DNA of 64,000 nucleotides from Lytechinus variegatus (Eukaryota > Echinodermata > Echinoidea > Temnopleuroida > Toxopneustidae): the NCBI RefSeq assembly GCF_018143015.1, contig NC_054748.1, positions 6,449,467-6,513,466 of the forward strand, read 5' to 3'. Numbering within the stretch: position 1 is the stretch's first letter; each line of letters starts with the position of its first letter. The translations under genes were made by a program, and so were the position numbers. Below the pieces are notes generated by a model. It had not been told where the DNA came from. It did no database searches and saw only the letters and a list, made by a program, of their open reading frames with translations. Shown here in pieces: positions 1 to 11,008 of this stretch.

Positions 1-1053
1 TGGAGTATTGATCATTTACCTATATGACCCATACAATACAAAGTAGATCTAGTACTGTGAAAAGAAAATCGTTAGAAAACATAACTCGGTTCTGTTCGTT
101 TCACTTATCAAAGAAATCTGACTAAGTTATACAGTTTTATCTGCATACAATCGCATATCAACCGCATGCGTCAGATCATCGGCCGCTGAAGTTCGGGGGA
201 AGATTTAAGTTAGATACTGTACAATGAAACTAGGAGAAATTCACTTCCGAAAACCTCGAGCCAGGTTGGTTGATTTTTTTGTATTTCAAATGGCTTCAAT
301 TGCCGATAATTCATAATGTCAACAAAAAGGTCTTCTTTTAAAACTGATTTCTTGCTTTATAGCTTTAATTTACAATCAAAACATTAAAACATTGTGGGCG
401 GTATGTATTCTTAATTCACTAGTAAGTTGATGCCATATATTAACAAGATATTATGATAACTAAGTATATGGTATTACTACAGTAAACAAAAGAATTGAGT
501 GTTATTCATGAGAACGCTATCGTTGGAGCTAGTCAGTCTATGTGACTTGGTAATGGTTATTAATTTCCTTATACGAGCGTACTTTTTGGCAAGCTGAATA
601 AAATATGCAATTCGATCGCATTAATTATCTTTTTACCTTTTATTTTTTGTTGCAGAAAATAGAATCACTCTCTCACGACCAGCCTAATCACTTGTTGTCT
701 GTGGTTGTAAGTGCTGAACTCTCTCCGGAAAAGGCAAAATTAGGATGAGAAATAGAAATTTCCACCGGACATGCCGGAAACAGAGGAAGTGGGCACTCCG
801 AACTGAAGCTTGACTGGGGCCGGAGCCGAGAAATGGCGCCTCGAAAAGTTTTGGTTTTTGGACAAGAGCGATCATCCGCTGGAGGAGTCGAATTTCAAAT
901 GCAGGTCTACAGGGGTATGAGTATGTGCGCGCGGGTGGAACGCACCCTGGTTAATTCTAACAGAAGAAAAACGAGTATCCGCTGGGCTCACCTTTGCGTT
1001 GTGCGTTGCGCAATGCTACGAATTGTGGAATCATGCATCCAAAATTTGCTTAG
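1..1053. other. No recognised feature
   Basis: AT-rich sequence without a credible coding frame. The open frame starting near 833 runs across the boundary of the inverted-repeat element that begins at 1063 and has no recognisable domain, so I do not call it a gene. Confidence 0.5.
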
Positions 1054-1279
1054 GCCCTGGATGCGCGTTTCCGTTTTACACCCTGGCGAAGGCATTTTCC
1101 GGAAAAGTAGCCAAAAAGCGACTAGTGAAGAGTCTACGTCTACGTTTGTTTACATTATCAGCTGGGCGCGCGATCCAAAGTCCACACCGAAGTTATCCGC
1201 AGAACATACCATACTCAGCTGAGCTTATACTTTCCAGGTTCAATACGAATGTTTGCCTTGATCATTTGCCTTGCCGATT

Positions 1280-3215
1280 TGCTGATGTCTGTCTTTCTCC
1301 CCGTCTTTCTCTCTATCTGTCTATATATCTATCTCTCAAATTCTATCTCTATCTATCTATGTAACTGCAGTATCTATCTATCTATCTATCTAATAATCTT
1401 CTCTGTCTCTCTCATTCTTTATCTAACATCTATCTATCTCTAATGCTCTATCTATCCATCCATCTGTCTGTCTTTCTCTATTTCTCTCTCTCTCTCTAAC
1501 TACCTAGTATCGGAAAAATATTTAGTCTTTATCGTCACCTGAACCTTTTATTTCGGAATGACGACTTTTCATAAAATCATTTATTTCAATAAAAGGAGAT
1601 AAAATGATGTTTTATTTATTACTGATTGTAGAATTGATGTATGGAGCTTACTTTATGAGGTAAAAAGAGAAAAAAACTTTAAAGATTTACAAACATAACT
1701 GAATTAAATCGAATTTTTCACTATTTCCCTTATTTAGAACACGGTGTCCTTTTAGAGACACCTTTCATTGATATTTCAACGAAAGAGACCCTTGTCCGAT
1801 ATCAAAAGTATCTTTCTGTTAATTTGTCGCTCTTCTCTCTCATTCTTGATCTATCTGACATCTATCTATCTCTCAAATTCTCCAGCTCTCTCTCTCTATC
1901 CTTTTTAGTGGATCCCCCTCATTTCCATATCCATTTATGTTCTATATTATACTGTTTTTTTTACGAAGTAAGAATGCCCTTCTGTAAAATTGTATTTGAT
2001 TTGTATTGTTTTATATTACTTTGTATTATGTTTTGAATGGAAATGAAATAAAAGAATTGAAAAGAATTGAATTGAATATCCATCTGTCTGTCTTTCTTCT
2101 ATCTATTTATCTATCTATCTATGAAACTACAGTATCGGTTCATTTGTCTATCTTCTCTGTTTCTCTCATTCTTTATCTATCTAACATGATTTTATCTCTC
2201 AAATTCTCTATCTCTCTCCCTCCCTCTATCTATCCATCTGTCTGTCTTTTTCTCTATTTCTCTTTTTCCGTCCATATATCTATAAAATATCTCCATCTCT
2301 CAAGTTCTCTCCCCCATCCATCTATCTATCTTCTATTTTTGTATACAGTATCTATCTATCTGTTAATTTGTTGATAATCTTCCCTGACTCATTCTTTATC
2401 TATTTAACATCTATCTATCTCTCAAATTCTCTCTATCTCTCCCTATCTATCTATCCATCGATCTGTCTGTCTTTCTCTATTTCTCTCTATCTATTTATCT
2501 ATCTATTTTTTTAACTATCTATCTGTTAATTTGTTAATAATCTTCTCTGTCTCTCTCATTCTTTATCTATTTAATATCTATCTATCTCTCTATCTCTCTA
2601 TCTATCTATCCATCTGTCTGTCTTTCTCTCATTCTGTCTATCTATCTATTTATTTTTTTAACTAGAGTATCTATCTATCTGTTAATATTCTTTGTCTCTC
2701 TCCCTCTTTATCTATCTAACATCTATCTATATCTCTCATCTATCTATCTCTCAAATCCTCTATCTATCTGTCTGTCTTTCTCTATCTACATGTATATATC
2801 TATCTATCTATGTATCTATCTATCTGTTAATTTGTCTATCTTCTCTGTCTCTCTCATTCTTTATCTTTCTATCTATCCAGCTGTCTCTCAAATTCTCTAT
2901 CTCTCTCCTCTAGCATCTGTCTGTCTTTTTTCTCTCTTTCTCTTTGTCCGTCCATATTTCTATCTATAACATCTCTCTCTCTCCCTCTCTCTCCCCTCTC
3001 TCTCTCCCTCTCTCTCCCCTCTCCCTCTATATATCGACCTCTCTGTCTCTCCCCCTCTCTCTATTTATCTATCTATCCATCCATCTCTCCCTCTTTCTCT
3101 CTCTTTCTATCTATTTATCCTCCTCTCTCTCTCTCTATTTCTATCTATCTATCTGTCTTTCTTGTCTCTATCTATTCATCAGTCTTCTATATATCTATCT
3201 TTCGGCAGCTTCTAA
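1280..3215 (+). repeat. TCTA/TCTC/TCTG satellite with higher-order period
   Basis: Blocks at 1280-1500, 1825-1900 and 2085-3215 are made almost wholly of the tetranucleotides TCTA, TCTC, TCTG and TCCA. On top of this lies a longer period: the phrase ctgttaatttgt followed by cttctctgtctctctc and an aacatctatc segment recurs near 1819, 2362, 2525, 2680 (shortened) and 2826, spacing about 145-165 bp. 1500-1825 is non-repetitive. Serine/leucine/isoleucine-rich open frames here are artefacts of the repeat. Confidence 0.9.
1903..2083 (+). mobile_element. 5'-truncated LINE 3' end inserted in the satellite
   Basis: A non-satellite insert that ends in aaatgaaataaa followed by gaattgaaaagaattgaattgaat, the short tandem tail typical of CR1/L2-like 3' ends. 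Satellite sequence (tctctatcc before, atccatctgtctg after) flanks it, so it landed in the array after the array existed. No coding sequence remains. Confidence 0.65.
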
Positions 3216-3583
3216 GTGTATCAATCCATCAAACTGCAATTTGTCTTTCCATTAATATAAGTATCTGTTTATTTTGATTTTGTCTGTCATTCTATTCATT
3301 TAGTTAATAATTCATTTTTAGAAAAAAAAAATTATCATAAACAACGCGACTGCAATAGCATGTTCGGATTTCACTCCTGACTGCCGCTCTCTCTGTACAT
3401 GAAGTGCCGAGGAACTCTGTGCTCTGATCAATAACTGTTCAAATTGCATGCGGTGGTGGACTCGCCTGTGTCGCACGCTGCATGCAACCAGCGACGTGTG
3501 TAGACTCTTCACTAGTCGCTTTTTGGCTACTTTTCCGGAAAATGCCTTCGCCAGGGTGTAAAACGGAAACGTGCGCCCTGGAT

Positions 3584-4114
3584 AGAAACGAGCTTCCCAC
3601 CCAACCGTGTCGTCACCAAAAGAGAGTTTCGGTACTCGATATTCCCTCGGAACTGACCTTCTAACCGAGGAACACGTGGTTAAACATCAATTAACGTGTC
3701 TCGGATAGAGAGTTGCATAAAAAGAATGGCATTGGGCCGACGTGTGCTGAGGGGTATGCAATACTACCAGCTAAATTAAGTTTAGATATGAAAACCAAAC
3801 CTTAATTTTCGGCCTCCTGTAAGGAACATCATGTCAAAATTGTATCTACTTGTGGAATAAAAATAATCAGGGTCTTAGACCTTTTTGATCACGTGAGACT
3901 TTTGGAATGCAACAATCGGTTAATGCATGAATAAACTGATTAAAGTGGGCAAAGTTTGCTTAGTGCTTTGATCTTTACCAGATAATGACGTCATTCCGAG
4001 GGTTCGTAGGGGAAAACCCCCGAATTTTCTCGGTGTCGCATTGCCGTTGCTCAGGTGGATTCCCCTACGACTGGCCTTTCATTTATCTTGTCTTTATTTT
4101 CGGTGTTATCATCA
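3584..4114. other. No recognised feature
   Basis: Unique-looking AT-rich sequence with no coding frame of substance or repeat that I can name. Confidence 0.4.
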
Positions 4115-4223
4115 GTGGCGTAACAGGCGGGGGGCTGGGGACAAGCCCCCCCCCCGGCAGATTGCACCTGGAAAATTAAAAAAAAACGGGAAAAGGGACA
4201 AAGAGAGTGAAAGAAAGAAAGAG

Positions 4224-4266
<43 letters not shown>

Positions 4267-4276
4267 AAGGAAGGAA

Positions 4277-4314
<38 letters not shown>

Positions 4315-4330
4315 AAAGAGGAAAGTGAAA
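4115..4330 (+). repeat. GTGGCGTAAC fragment and GAAA/GAGA microsatellite
   Basis: 4120-4175 starts cagtggcgtaacaggcgggg and runs into G and C homopolymers, a motif also seen at the edges of other elements here (14987, 17600, 5355). It is followed by about 140 bp of pure-purine GAAA/GAGA/GGAA repeats (4190-4330). 4331-4831 holds nothing I recognise. Confidence 0.75.
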
Positions 4331-4831
4331 AGGGAGAGAAAGAACATAAATAGGGAAAATGGAAGGGAAGCGGGAAAGAAAGGAAAAAGGAACATGACTG
4401 TAAGGATGTACGAAATATCCTGAAATCCTATTACATTACCCATTTTATTAGCAAGAGAGGGAGATAAAATCAAAAGATATGGCTCAGTGGTATACGGGCA
4501 AGAATGGGAGGCAATAAGAAACAAGAAATGAAGGAAGAGTCAAAAGCTAAATTGGATAAACAGAATATCAAGGCAAGTGACGTGAAAAAAAAACAACTTA
4601 ATTACATGACTGGGCTGTTGAGGATTTAAAAAGTTAAAGAACGGGGAAAAAAAGGTGGATGGCGTCTATTATAAGCTTGCTAAATATTATTCAATAGTCG
4701 CAATCGGGACAAAAAAAAACCTTAGCCAAGGGTTAGCCAATCGCTAGTTAGACCCTCTATATTATGTCCTATAGCCTAAATAAAAATTTAAGCTGGCTAG
4801 ATTTTCCGTAAAATAAGTAGAATTCAATTTA

Positions 4832-5125
4832 TAATAATAATAATAATAATGATATAGGCATATTTACCCAGGGTAGCCACTTCAATATCGAAAACTGTTC
4901 TACCTGCAGGCCCTGCTATTATTATTACCCCGACTTTCTTGTAGCTGCATGAGCTGCCTAGGCGCTCAAACATGCAAGAATTTTTTTTCTGTCGGGTACC
5001 CTATCACCTCACCTGGGTTGAGTGCAGCACCATGTGGATGAGTTTCTTGCTGAATGAAATTACGCCATGGGTGGGATTCGAACCCACGACCCTCTGTTTA
5101 TAATCCATTGGGCCACCACGCTCCA
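4832..5125 (-). mobile_element. SINE-1 copy (tRNA-Gln-like head), reverse strand
   Basis: Read on the minus strand it begins tggagcgtggtggcccaatg, has the B-box phrase gggttcgaatcccaccc, the body phrase gcactcaacccaggtgaggtg, and ends in an ATT-repeat tail (4832-4850). Relative to the other SINE-1 copies (18187, 37011, 48560, 62377) about 12 bp of the anticodon arm are missing, so it cannot fold as a tRNA. Old, degenerate copy. Confidence 0.85.
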
Positions 5126-5139
5126 CGTAATTTCAAAAT

Positions 5140-6430
5140 AATTTTAAGGCAAATTTATCTGGCTCGCTTCGCTCGCTGGAGACTTTTTACAATTTTTTCC
5201 ACGTTTGTTATGTTGTGCAGCCTCAATAATTATTTTATCATCCACCACTGCGTTGAATTTAAAATGTGTTGTGTATGTACTTGCGATTTGATAAAACAGT
5301 GGCCATCTGCAATGTTTAAAAATATCACAAGGTTCCGGGGCCTTCGCCCCAGACCAGTGGCGACACTAAGGCAGGAGGCACGGAGGGCATTTGCCCCCAG
5401 TGAGTTGACCCCACCCCCGAATTTTGAAAAATATAAACAAAAAAAAGTATAGTAAATATTGTCATAAGCATTATACTAAAGCTGCAAAGTGCTAAAAAAT
5501 CGTTCTTTTAACTTTTGAAAATTTTCTCATCCATTCACTTTTAGCTTCCCAAAATTTTTCACTAACATAAATCTTTCAGGATTTACAATTCAAAATATTG
5601 ACTGATTGTTTTTTCACATGGGGCTTACAAATCCAATGTTCAAGTCAATATGCTGCTTGCGGTAAGAGTGTTCATTATTTTGTTTTAGTGAGATACATAT
5701 TCTGCATATTCATAATTTTCATAAATCAAAAATTTTCAGAATTGTTTAATTAGATAGCCATCCATTTCATGATTCCAAAATGTTTTAGAACGTCCAGTTA
5801 TCATCTCATGATATCCAAAATTTTCAGCTCGCGCTTCGCGAGATATCATCTTCATGACCCGATGCAAGTAGCTAGTCCTTTATACATGTTATAGGTTCCT
5901 TTTAAAATCAGTCGAGTCTACATTAAAAAAAAAACAATTGCTCTCGCTTCTTGCTCGATTTTGAGAAATGGGCAAAATATTTGTGTGTTGCTACCCCACC
6001 CCCAAATGTTCTATTGCCTCTCCCGATGTTAAAAAAACCTGATGACGACATTGCCCCGGCCCCGATCAGCATAGCACTGACCCCAAAAGTTATACAACCG
6101 AAAACAACAAAAGAAGAAAAGATGAAAGAAAAGAAAGTGTGAAATATGATGTTATTTTCTGAATACCAGGTCAAAGTCAATCTCAAAGTTAGATTCTCAT
6201 GAAAAGTTGATTTTTTTCCAGCTCGCTTCGCTCGCTCGGGACTTAAACTAAGCATTTTTGTTTTGCTGCACGCGCCATGCTGTGCCCCCTCTTTTTGTTT
6301 GTGTATTATCACGAATTGAGCTTCGCCCTAATGTTCGGGGCACAATCATAAAAAATGATGTTCATACCGTGATTCTGACCGGGAATTCCCCCCCCCCCCT
6401 GGCCACCTACCAATGCTACGCCCCTAGTTA
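5140..6430. repeat. Degenerate array with GCTCGC/GCGAGC palindromes
   Basis: Short palindromic phrases recur at irregular 120-400 bp spacing (ggctcgcttcgctcgctgg near 5160, gctcgcgcttcgcgag near 5826, gctcgcttcgctcgctcgg near 6222), separated by AT-rich text containing variants of 'catgat..ccaaaattttcag'. The block is bounded by cagtggcgacactaag (5354) and poly-C followed by ggccacctaccaatgctacgcccc (6400-6425), which look like opposite ends of one old element. A second array of the same type is at 44231-45387. No coding content. Confidence 0.55.
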
Positions 6431-7057
6431 TCATAATTATGTTTGGTGTTTGCATTTCTTTTTTTTCTGGGGGACAGAAAGTAGTGACTGGAAAGAATGC
6501 TTTTATTGGTGTACCTTAGAATATAGCCACTCAACCACACAATAAAATAATTCATTTGTATCTCAATCGCGTAAAGAATTTGTATCCAAAGATATGGGAG
6601 ACAGTCGGTCAATCGTGCAATGTTATTGAATTTTAGTGCTGTTTACGAAACGGGGGATAATGGGGGGAAATTTGGGGGGTTTTGTGTCGAAAATTTCCTT
6701 TGGTTCCTCGCCATGGCCTTGTCTCGAGTATCGACACGTAATCTCGACTGCTGCTCTTTTCTTGTCTTTCTTTTATTCCCACTTATTATTTAGACATTAA
6801 AACGTGTCGTGTTTTGTTTTTCTATTTTTCATCTCAGTGTACATTAGTGATAAAATTACCAAATGATGCGACATGTCTTCTGCTTGTTTTTTTTTTAATT
6901 TAAAAATTAAATTTGTTAGACTGTGTAATACATTGGCTTATGTTTTAACAATCTTTCATCTTGTTTTAGTGGTTTTTTTTATCTATATAATCATAGAGCC
7001 CTGAGGTAGACCAGCTTTTGGTGTTAATACTTTGCATATTTATATCATGTATCAACC
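6431..7057. other. No firm feature; possible LINE 3' remnant before the next element
   Basis: 6970-7045 (gagccctgaggtagaccagc and following) reads like a non-LTR 3' untranslated remnant, but I cannot anchor it. The rest is AT-rich and unrecognised. Confidence 0.3.
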
Positions 7058-9022
7058 ATGGATCACCCATGGATCACCCAAGGTATAATTCAATCAATAT
7101 TCACCCGTAATCGATTATATAAGATATCGCTTAAATCGCCAACTCAAGAACATCAAAACAAATACAAGAAATACCGTAATAAATTAACCTCAATAATCCG
7201 CTTGGCTCGAAGATCGTACCTTTCTAATAAAATTGAAAACAATAAGGATAATAACAAAACATTGTGGCGTACAGTAAATGAAATGTTAAATAAAAATACG
7301 CATGATTTTAACAATGTTGATTTCCTTTTAAACGGGCATAAAACGCAACACCCTTCCGAAATTGCTAATGCATTTAATTCTTTTTTTACCAATGTTGGTC
7401 CTAACCTTGCATCTAAAATTGCATCTAATGCCAATGACTTTTCGACATATTTAAGTAATCATGCCGAACATTCTTTATTTTTTAACCCTACCAATACTCA
7501 TGAAATCATAGAAATTGTTCGGTCTTTTAAATCTACCAAATCCAGTGGCCATGACGGTATCAGTGTATGTTTACTTAAAGAAATAATTCATTTTTTAGCT
7601 TCTCCGCTTTCTTATATATTTAATTTATCTCTATCAAATGGAATTTTCCCGGATCAACTAAAAATTGCAAAAATAATTCCTATTTACAAAAAAGAAGACC
7701 CTTGCCAAATCTCTAACTACCGTCCCATTTCATTATTACCCAGCATATCCAAAATACTTGAAAAAATTGTTTATACACGATTATACTCTTTTCTGGACAC
7801 AAATAAATTGTTAATCTCAAATCAATATGGCTTTAGGAAAAATCATTCAACCGACTATGCAATCTTACAACTACATGACAAAATAATAGATTCACTTTCT
7901 AAAAATGAACACACCGTTGGGGTCTTTATGGATCTATCAAAGGCATTTGACACTATGGATCACCATATTCTTTTGTGTAAATTAAAGACTTACGGAATAA
8001 GAGGTATTGTTTTATCATGGTTTACTGATTATTTATCCAACAGACGTCAGTATGTTAATTTTCATTATAAATCATCCCAAGTTTGTACCGTTAAGTGTGG
8101 GGTACCACAGGGCTCCATCCTAGGCCCACTGTTATTTCTAATTTATATGAATGATATAATTAATGCATCACCTGTACTTACCTATGTTCTCTTTGCTGAT
8201 GACACTAATGTATTTTATTCTCACAAAAACTTAGACATGCTTGAAACAATATTTAATCACGAATTAGATAAATTGTCTATGTGGTTTAAGTCGAATAAAC
8301 TCTCCTTGAATATTAACAAAACACATTTCATATACTTTAAACACCTTAATTCTAAACATACATTTCGTGGTTCCATTAAAATTAATAACATAAGTCTCGT
8401 TGAAAAACAAGAGACAAAATTTTTAGGGGTAATAATCGATTCTAATTTAACTTGGAACAGCCACATTCATAATGTTAGCACACTAGTTGCCAGAGGTATT
8501 GGTATATTATATAAACTCAAATATTGTCTTTCCCAAAGATCACTATTCATGTTGTACAATTCTTTTATTTTATCACACATTTCATATTGCAATATATTGT
8601 GGGGTAACAGCAATAAAACAAAAATAGATTCAATTCTGCGCCTTCAAAAAAAGGCACTCCGTATTTGCTCCCACTCGCAATATTTAGCTCACTCTGATCC
8701 CATTTTTCGGAAACTCAAAACTTTGAAAATAAACGATATCCATACTTTACAATCTGCCATTTTTATGTACAAATTCTCAATCAATGCTATACCTACATCC
8801 TTTCAAAACATTTTTACTTACAATAGGGACATTCATTCATATCCCACACGTCACTCATCAGACTTTCATTTGACAAACCCGAAAATAATTTTAGCACAGA
8901 AAACAATTAGACACCACGGCCCAGATATATGGAACAACATACCCAATCATATCAAACTCACTGCATCTGTCTTTTCTTTTAAAGCTTCATTAAAAAAATA
9001 CCTTTTATCCAGATATTCATAA
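7058..9022 (+). CDS. CR1/L2-like LINE ORF2 fragment: reverse transcriptase, 654 codons, open
   Basis: Uninterrupted frame encoding the reverse transcriptase half of a non-LTR retrotransposon polyprotein. Visible RT blocks: SSGHDGISVCLLK (about 165), NYRPISLLPSISKILEK (about 225), QYGFRKNHSTDYA, MDLSKAFDTMDHH (catalytic Asp at 292), CGVPQGSILGPLLF (about 349), and the catalytic FADD at 379-382, followed by LNINKTHFIYF and the thumb FLGVIIDSNLTWNSH. The C-terminal part (NSFILSHISYCNILWG ... HHGPDIWNNIP) is typical of the CR1/L2/jockey group. The N-terminal apurinic endonuclease is absent: the element is 5'-truncated, and the ATG at 7058 is probably just an internal or junction codon. Being open over 654 codons suggests a recent insertion. 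Clade call is by motif style only. Confidence 0.9.
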   Translation: MDHPWITQGIIQSIFTRNRLYKISLKSPTQEHQNKYKKYRNKLTSIIRLARRSYLSNKIENNKDNNKTLWRTVNEMLNKNTHDFNNVDFLLNGHKTQHPSEIANAFNSFFTNVGPNLASKIASNANDFSTYLSNHAEHSLFFNPTNTHEIIEIVRSFKSTKSSGHDGISVCLLKEIIHFLASPLSYIFNLSLSNGIFPDQLKIAKIIPIYKKEDPCQISNYRPISLLPSISKILEKIVYTRLYSFLDTNKLLISNQYGFRKNHSTDYAILQLHDKIIDSLSKNEHTVGVFMDLSKAFDTMDHHILLCKLKTYGIRGIVLSWFTDYLSNRRQYVNFHYKSSQVCTVKCGVPQGSILGPLLFLIYMNDIINASPVLTYVLFADDTNVFYSHKNLDMLETIFNHELDKLSMWFKSNKLSLNINKTHFIYFKHLNSKHTFRGSIKINNISLVEKQETKFLGVIIDSNLTWNSHIHNVSTLVARGIGILYKLKYCLSQRSLFMLYNSFILSHISYCNILWGNSNKTKIDSILRLQKKALRICSHSQYLAHSDPIFRKLKTLKINDIHTLQSAIFMYKFSINAIPTSFQNIFTYNRDIHSYPTRHSSDFHLTNPKIILAQKTIRHHGPDIWNNIPNHIKLTASVFSFKASLKKYLLSRYS

Positions 9023-9718
9023 ATCTCCCAACTGCACTTGCACCCACTAGCACACACTAGCACACACTTCATTTTTCAATTTCTACTTTTTTTCCCTTGG
9101 TTTGATGATTCGTGACATTAATTTTTTTTACAGACACAATTAATTTCTTAGGTTTCCATGTAGCCCTTCCCTTTTTTGGCTGCTATGCTTCAAGCATGTA
9201 TTTGCTTATATAGTTTGCCTCTGCATTTTATTCATTATATATATATTTTTTTTTAATGTACTCATGTCTTCAGTCACTACATATAAGATTGTCACTTGGT
9301 TATGTACTTTATGCTATATTATTATTATGTTTCAAGCATTGTTAATTTGTTATGTATATTATTTCAATAAATGCAGAAAATCCTGCAAAAAAAAATGTAT
9401 CTTGCCATCTGTATCTCGTAACATATTCTCGTATATTTACCTCGTATTTGTTCCTTTTTCTGTATCTCATAATGTCATGTCACTACGTTTTCCGTATATT
9501 GTATGTTTTTTTAATGCTAATCAGGCCACTCTGTATAAATATTCGAGAATAAATGAATAAATAACTAAATAAATGAATAAATAAATAAATAAATGAATGA
9601 ATGAATGAATGAATAAATAAATGAATGAATAAATAAATAAATAAATAAATAAATAAATCAGTCGGTCATTCAATCGATCAATCAAACAATCAATCGATCG
9701 ATCAATTAATCAATCAAA
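9023..9718 (+). mobile_element. 3' UTR and AATA/AATG tail of the 7058 LINE, then TCAATCGA repeats
   Basis: Following the RT stop is an AT-rich UTR with a short direct repeat (cactagcacacactagcacac, 9046-9067) and a long tail of AATA, AATG and AATC units from about 9546 to 9658. From 9659 the repeat changes to tcaatcga/tcaatcaa units (to 9715), which may be part of the tail or of the target. Confidence 0.75.
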
Positions 9719-9719
9719 A

Positions 9720-10635
9720 CACATTTTTATGAGACCAAGACAATGTACTCTGAACAGTAGATTAAGAGAATTTCAGTTTAAAATGTTACACGGCATTGCT
9801 TACACAAATCATCACTTGTTCCGTTTTAAAATCTCACAAAATAACCTTTGTTGTTAATGTAAAAAAGAGGAGGAAACATATCGCCATCTTTTTTTGGAAT
9901 GTGAATATGCTTGTCTGGTTTGGGATAATTGTAAGGAGATGTTTGGTTTTATTTCTACGGGTAATTTAAGCTGGGAGGAAATTCTTGTAGGGGTAGAATT
10001 AAAGGACGAAGGAAAAGAACGCTTAATCAATCACTTTTTAATCTTTATTAAATTTTTAATCTTCAAAGGGAGGGAAAAGGGTGCACATATAACCATGGAT
10101 GAAATTAAAAGGAAATTTAAAGAAGAAGAATGGGAAGAAAGAAGGCTGGCGCTAGGTAGAGGCAAGATGTCTCTTCATTTAAGGAAATGGGAAAATCTTA
10201 ATTAAAAGAATAAATAGGGAGAGTGAGGCAAAGGTATACATACGAGAGACAAAGCCACAAAACAAAATAAATAAAAACACAGAAAAAAACCAATACGGAG
10301 AATTGTAGTCCCTTCCATGTAGAGTATAGGCATAAAGGGAGAATGCTCCTAACCTGGGGACGGAGGGGAAGGGGGGTGGGAGGTGGAACAACATTTTTAT
10401 CTTTTTTTCTCTCTGATCATGTCATATATTTTGTTAATATTTCATTTTGTAATTGCTGAAACGCATATTAATTTCTAGTATTTTTTAAGTTTGATGTATA
10501 AGTTGTATAATTATATTGTAATGGATTTATTGTATAATTTATAATTATGTTTCAAATAGTTTGTACAAATTGTTTATAGAATCTGATTATGTATGTTGAT
10601 TTGAGAGAATATAATAAAACATCCTTAAAAAAAAA
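9720..10635 (+). pseudogene. Tx1/L1-like LINE ORF2 C-terminus and 3' UTR, broken
   Basis: Translation from about 9740 gives LNSRLREFQFKMLHGIAYTN, then a cysteine pair interrupted by an in-frame TAA (about 9854) and HLFLECEYACLVWDNCKEMF, ending at 10205. This resembles the C-terminal cysteine/histidine domain of L1/Tx1-type ORF2 proteins. The reverse transcriptase and endonuclease are missing, so this is a 5'-truncated, decayed copy. A UTR follows, ending ataataaaacatccttaaaaaaaaaa (10610-10635), with a polyadenylation-like signal and poly(A). The SINE at 10649 is inserted in this A-tail. Confidence 0.8.
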
Positions 10636-10847
10636 ATCAATCAGGTGAGGTGCCGTGGCCGAGTGGTCTAAGGCGCCTGGCTATACATGGAAAGTCCGGG
10701 GTTCGATCCCCGGCTGCGGCACCTATGCCTTTGAGCAAAGCATTTAATCTACAGTGCTCTTTTATCCTGCTTTCAAATAAAAGGAATGCTATATGCATTA
10801 TTGATAACTAGGTGTGCACTTGCTTTAAAAAAAAAAAAAATCAATCA
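10636..10847 (+). mobile_element. SINE-3 copy (tRNA-Leu/Ser-like head) with target-site duplication
   Basis: The head at 10649-10723 carries an A box (tggccgagtggtctaaggcg) and B box (ggttcgatcccc), and acceptor-like ends ggtgccg/cggcacc. Three extra bases between T-arm and acceptor and a poor anticodon stem argue against a working tRNA. The body continues tgcctttgagcaaagcattt and ends in poly(A). The same tcaatca lies just before (10637-10643) and just after (10841-10847) the element, next to A-runs. A second copy is at 43426. Confidence 0.88.
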
Positions 10848-11008
10848 TGGATTGGGAATGTGATGGAGGGGACATCCCTTCTCCCCCCCCCCCCCCCGCC
10901 ACCTCAGATTTCTGTTTTTGTACATCAGCCAGTTCGTAATTCTCCATTCTGACCATGAGCAGCAGCCAGAAGAGTGTCATTTGAGCTCAAAATGGCATAT
11001 TAAGTTGA

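Larger units (their letters stand above)
1054..3583. mobile_element. Long-TIR DNA element E1 with 9 bp target-site duplication
   Basis: The ends at 1063-1137 and 3500-3574 are inverted copies over 75 bp with one difference (outer ends gcgcgtttccg and gcacgtttccg). Directly outside both ends lies the same 9 bp, gccctggat (1054-1062 and 3575-3583), as expected of a target-site duplication. Weaker inverted similarity continues inward (around 1165-1200 and 3430-3480). The 2512 bp interior has no transposase frame; it consists of TCTA/TCTC satellite, a captured LINE tail and about 300 bp of unique sequence. A 9 bp duplication with long TIRs resembles MULE-like or foldback elements; the superfamily is not proven. 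Non-autonomous. Confidence 0.8.

Noticed and set aside
833..1364. Overlapping open frames of 121-129 codons
   Set aside because: They run across the start of element E1 and into TCTA repeats, and show no domain; chance frames.
1249..3255. Several Ser/Leu/Tyr-rich frames of 64-122 codons
   Set aside because: Direct translation of the TCTA/TCTC satellite, not genes.
4041..4524. Lys/Glu-rich and Phe/Ser-rich frames on the two strands
   Set aside because: Translation of the GAAA purine tract.
10649..10723. tRNA-Leu or tRNA-Ser gene
   Set aside because: Three extra bases before the acceptor, no long variable arm, and a dispersed SINE body with poly(A) and target duplication.
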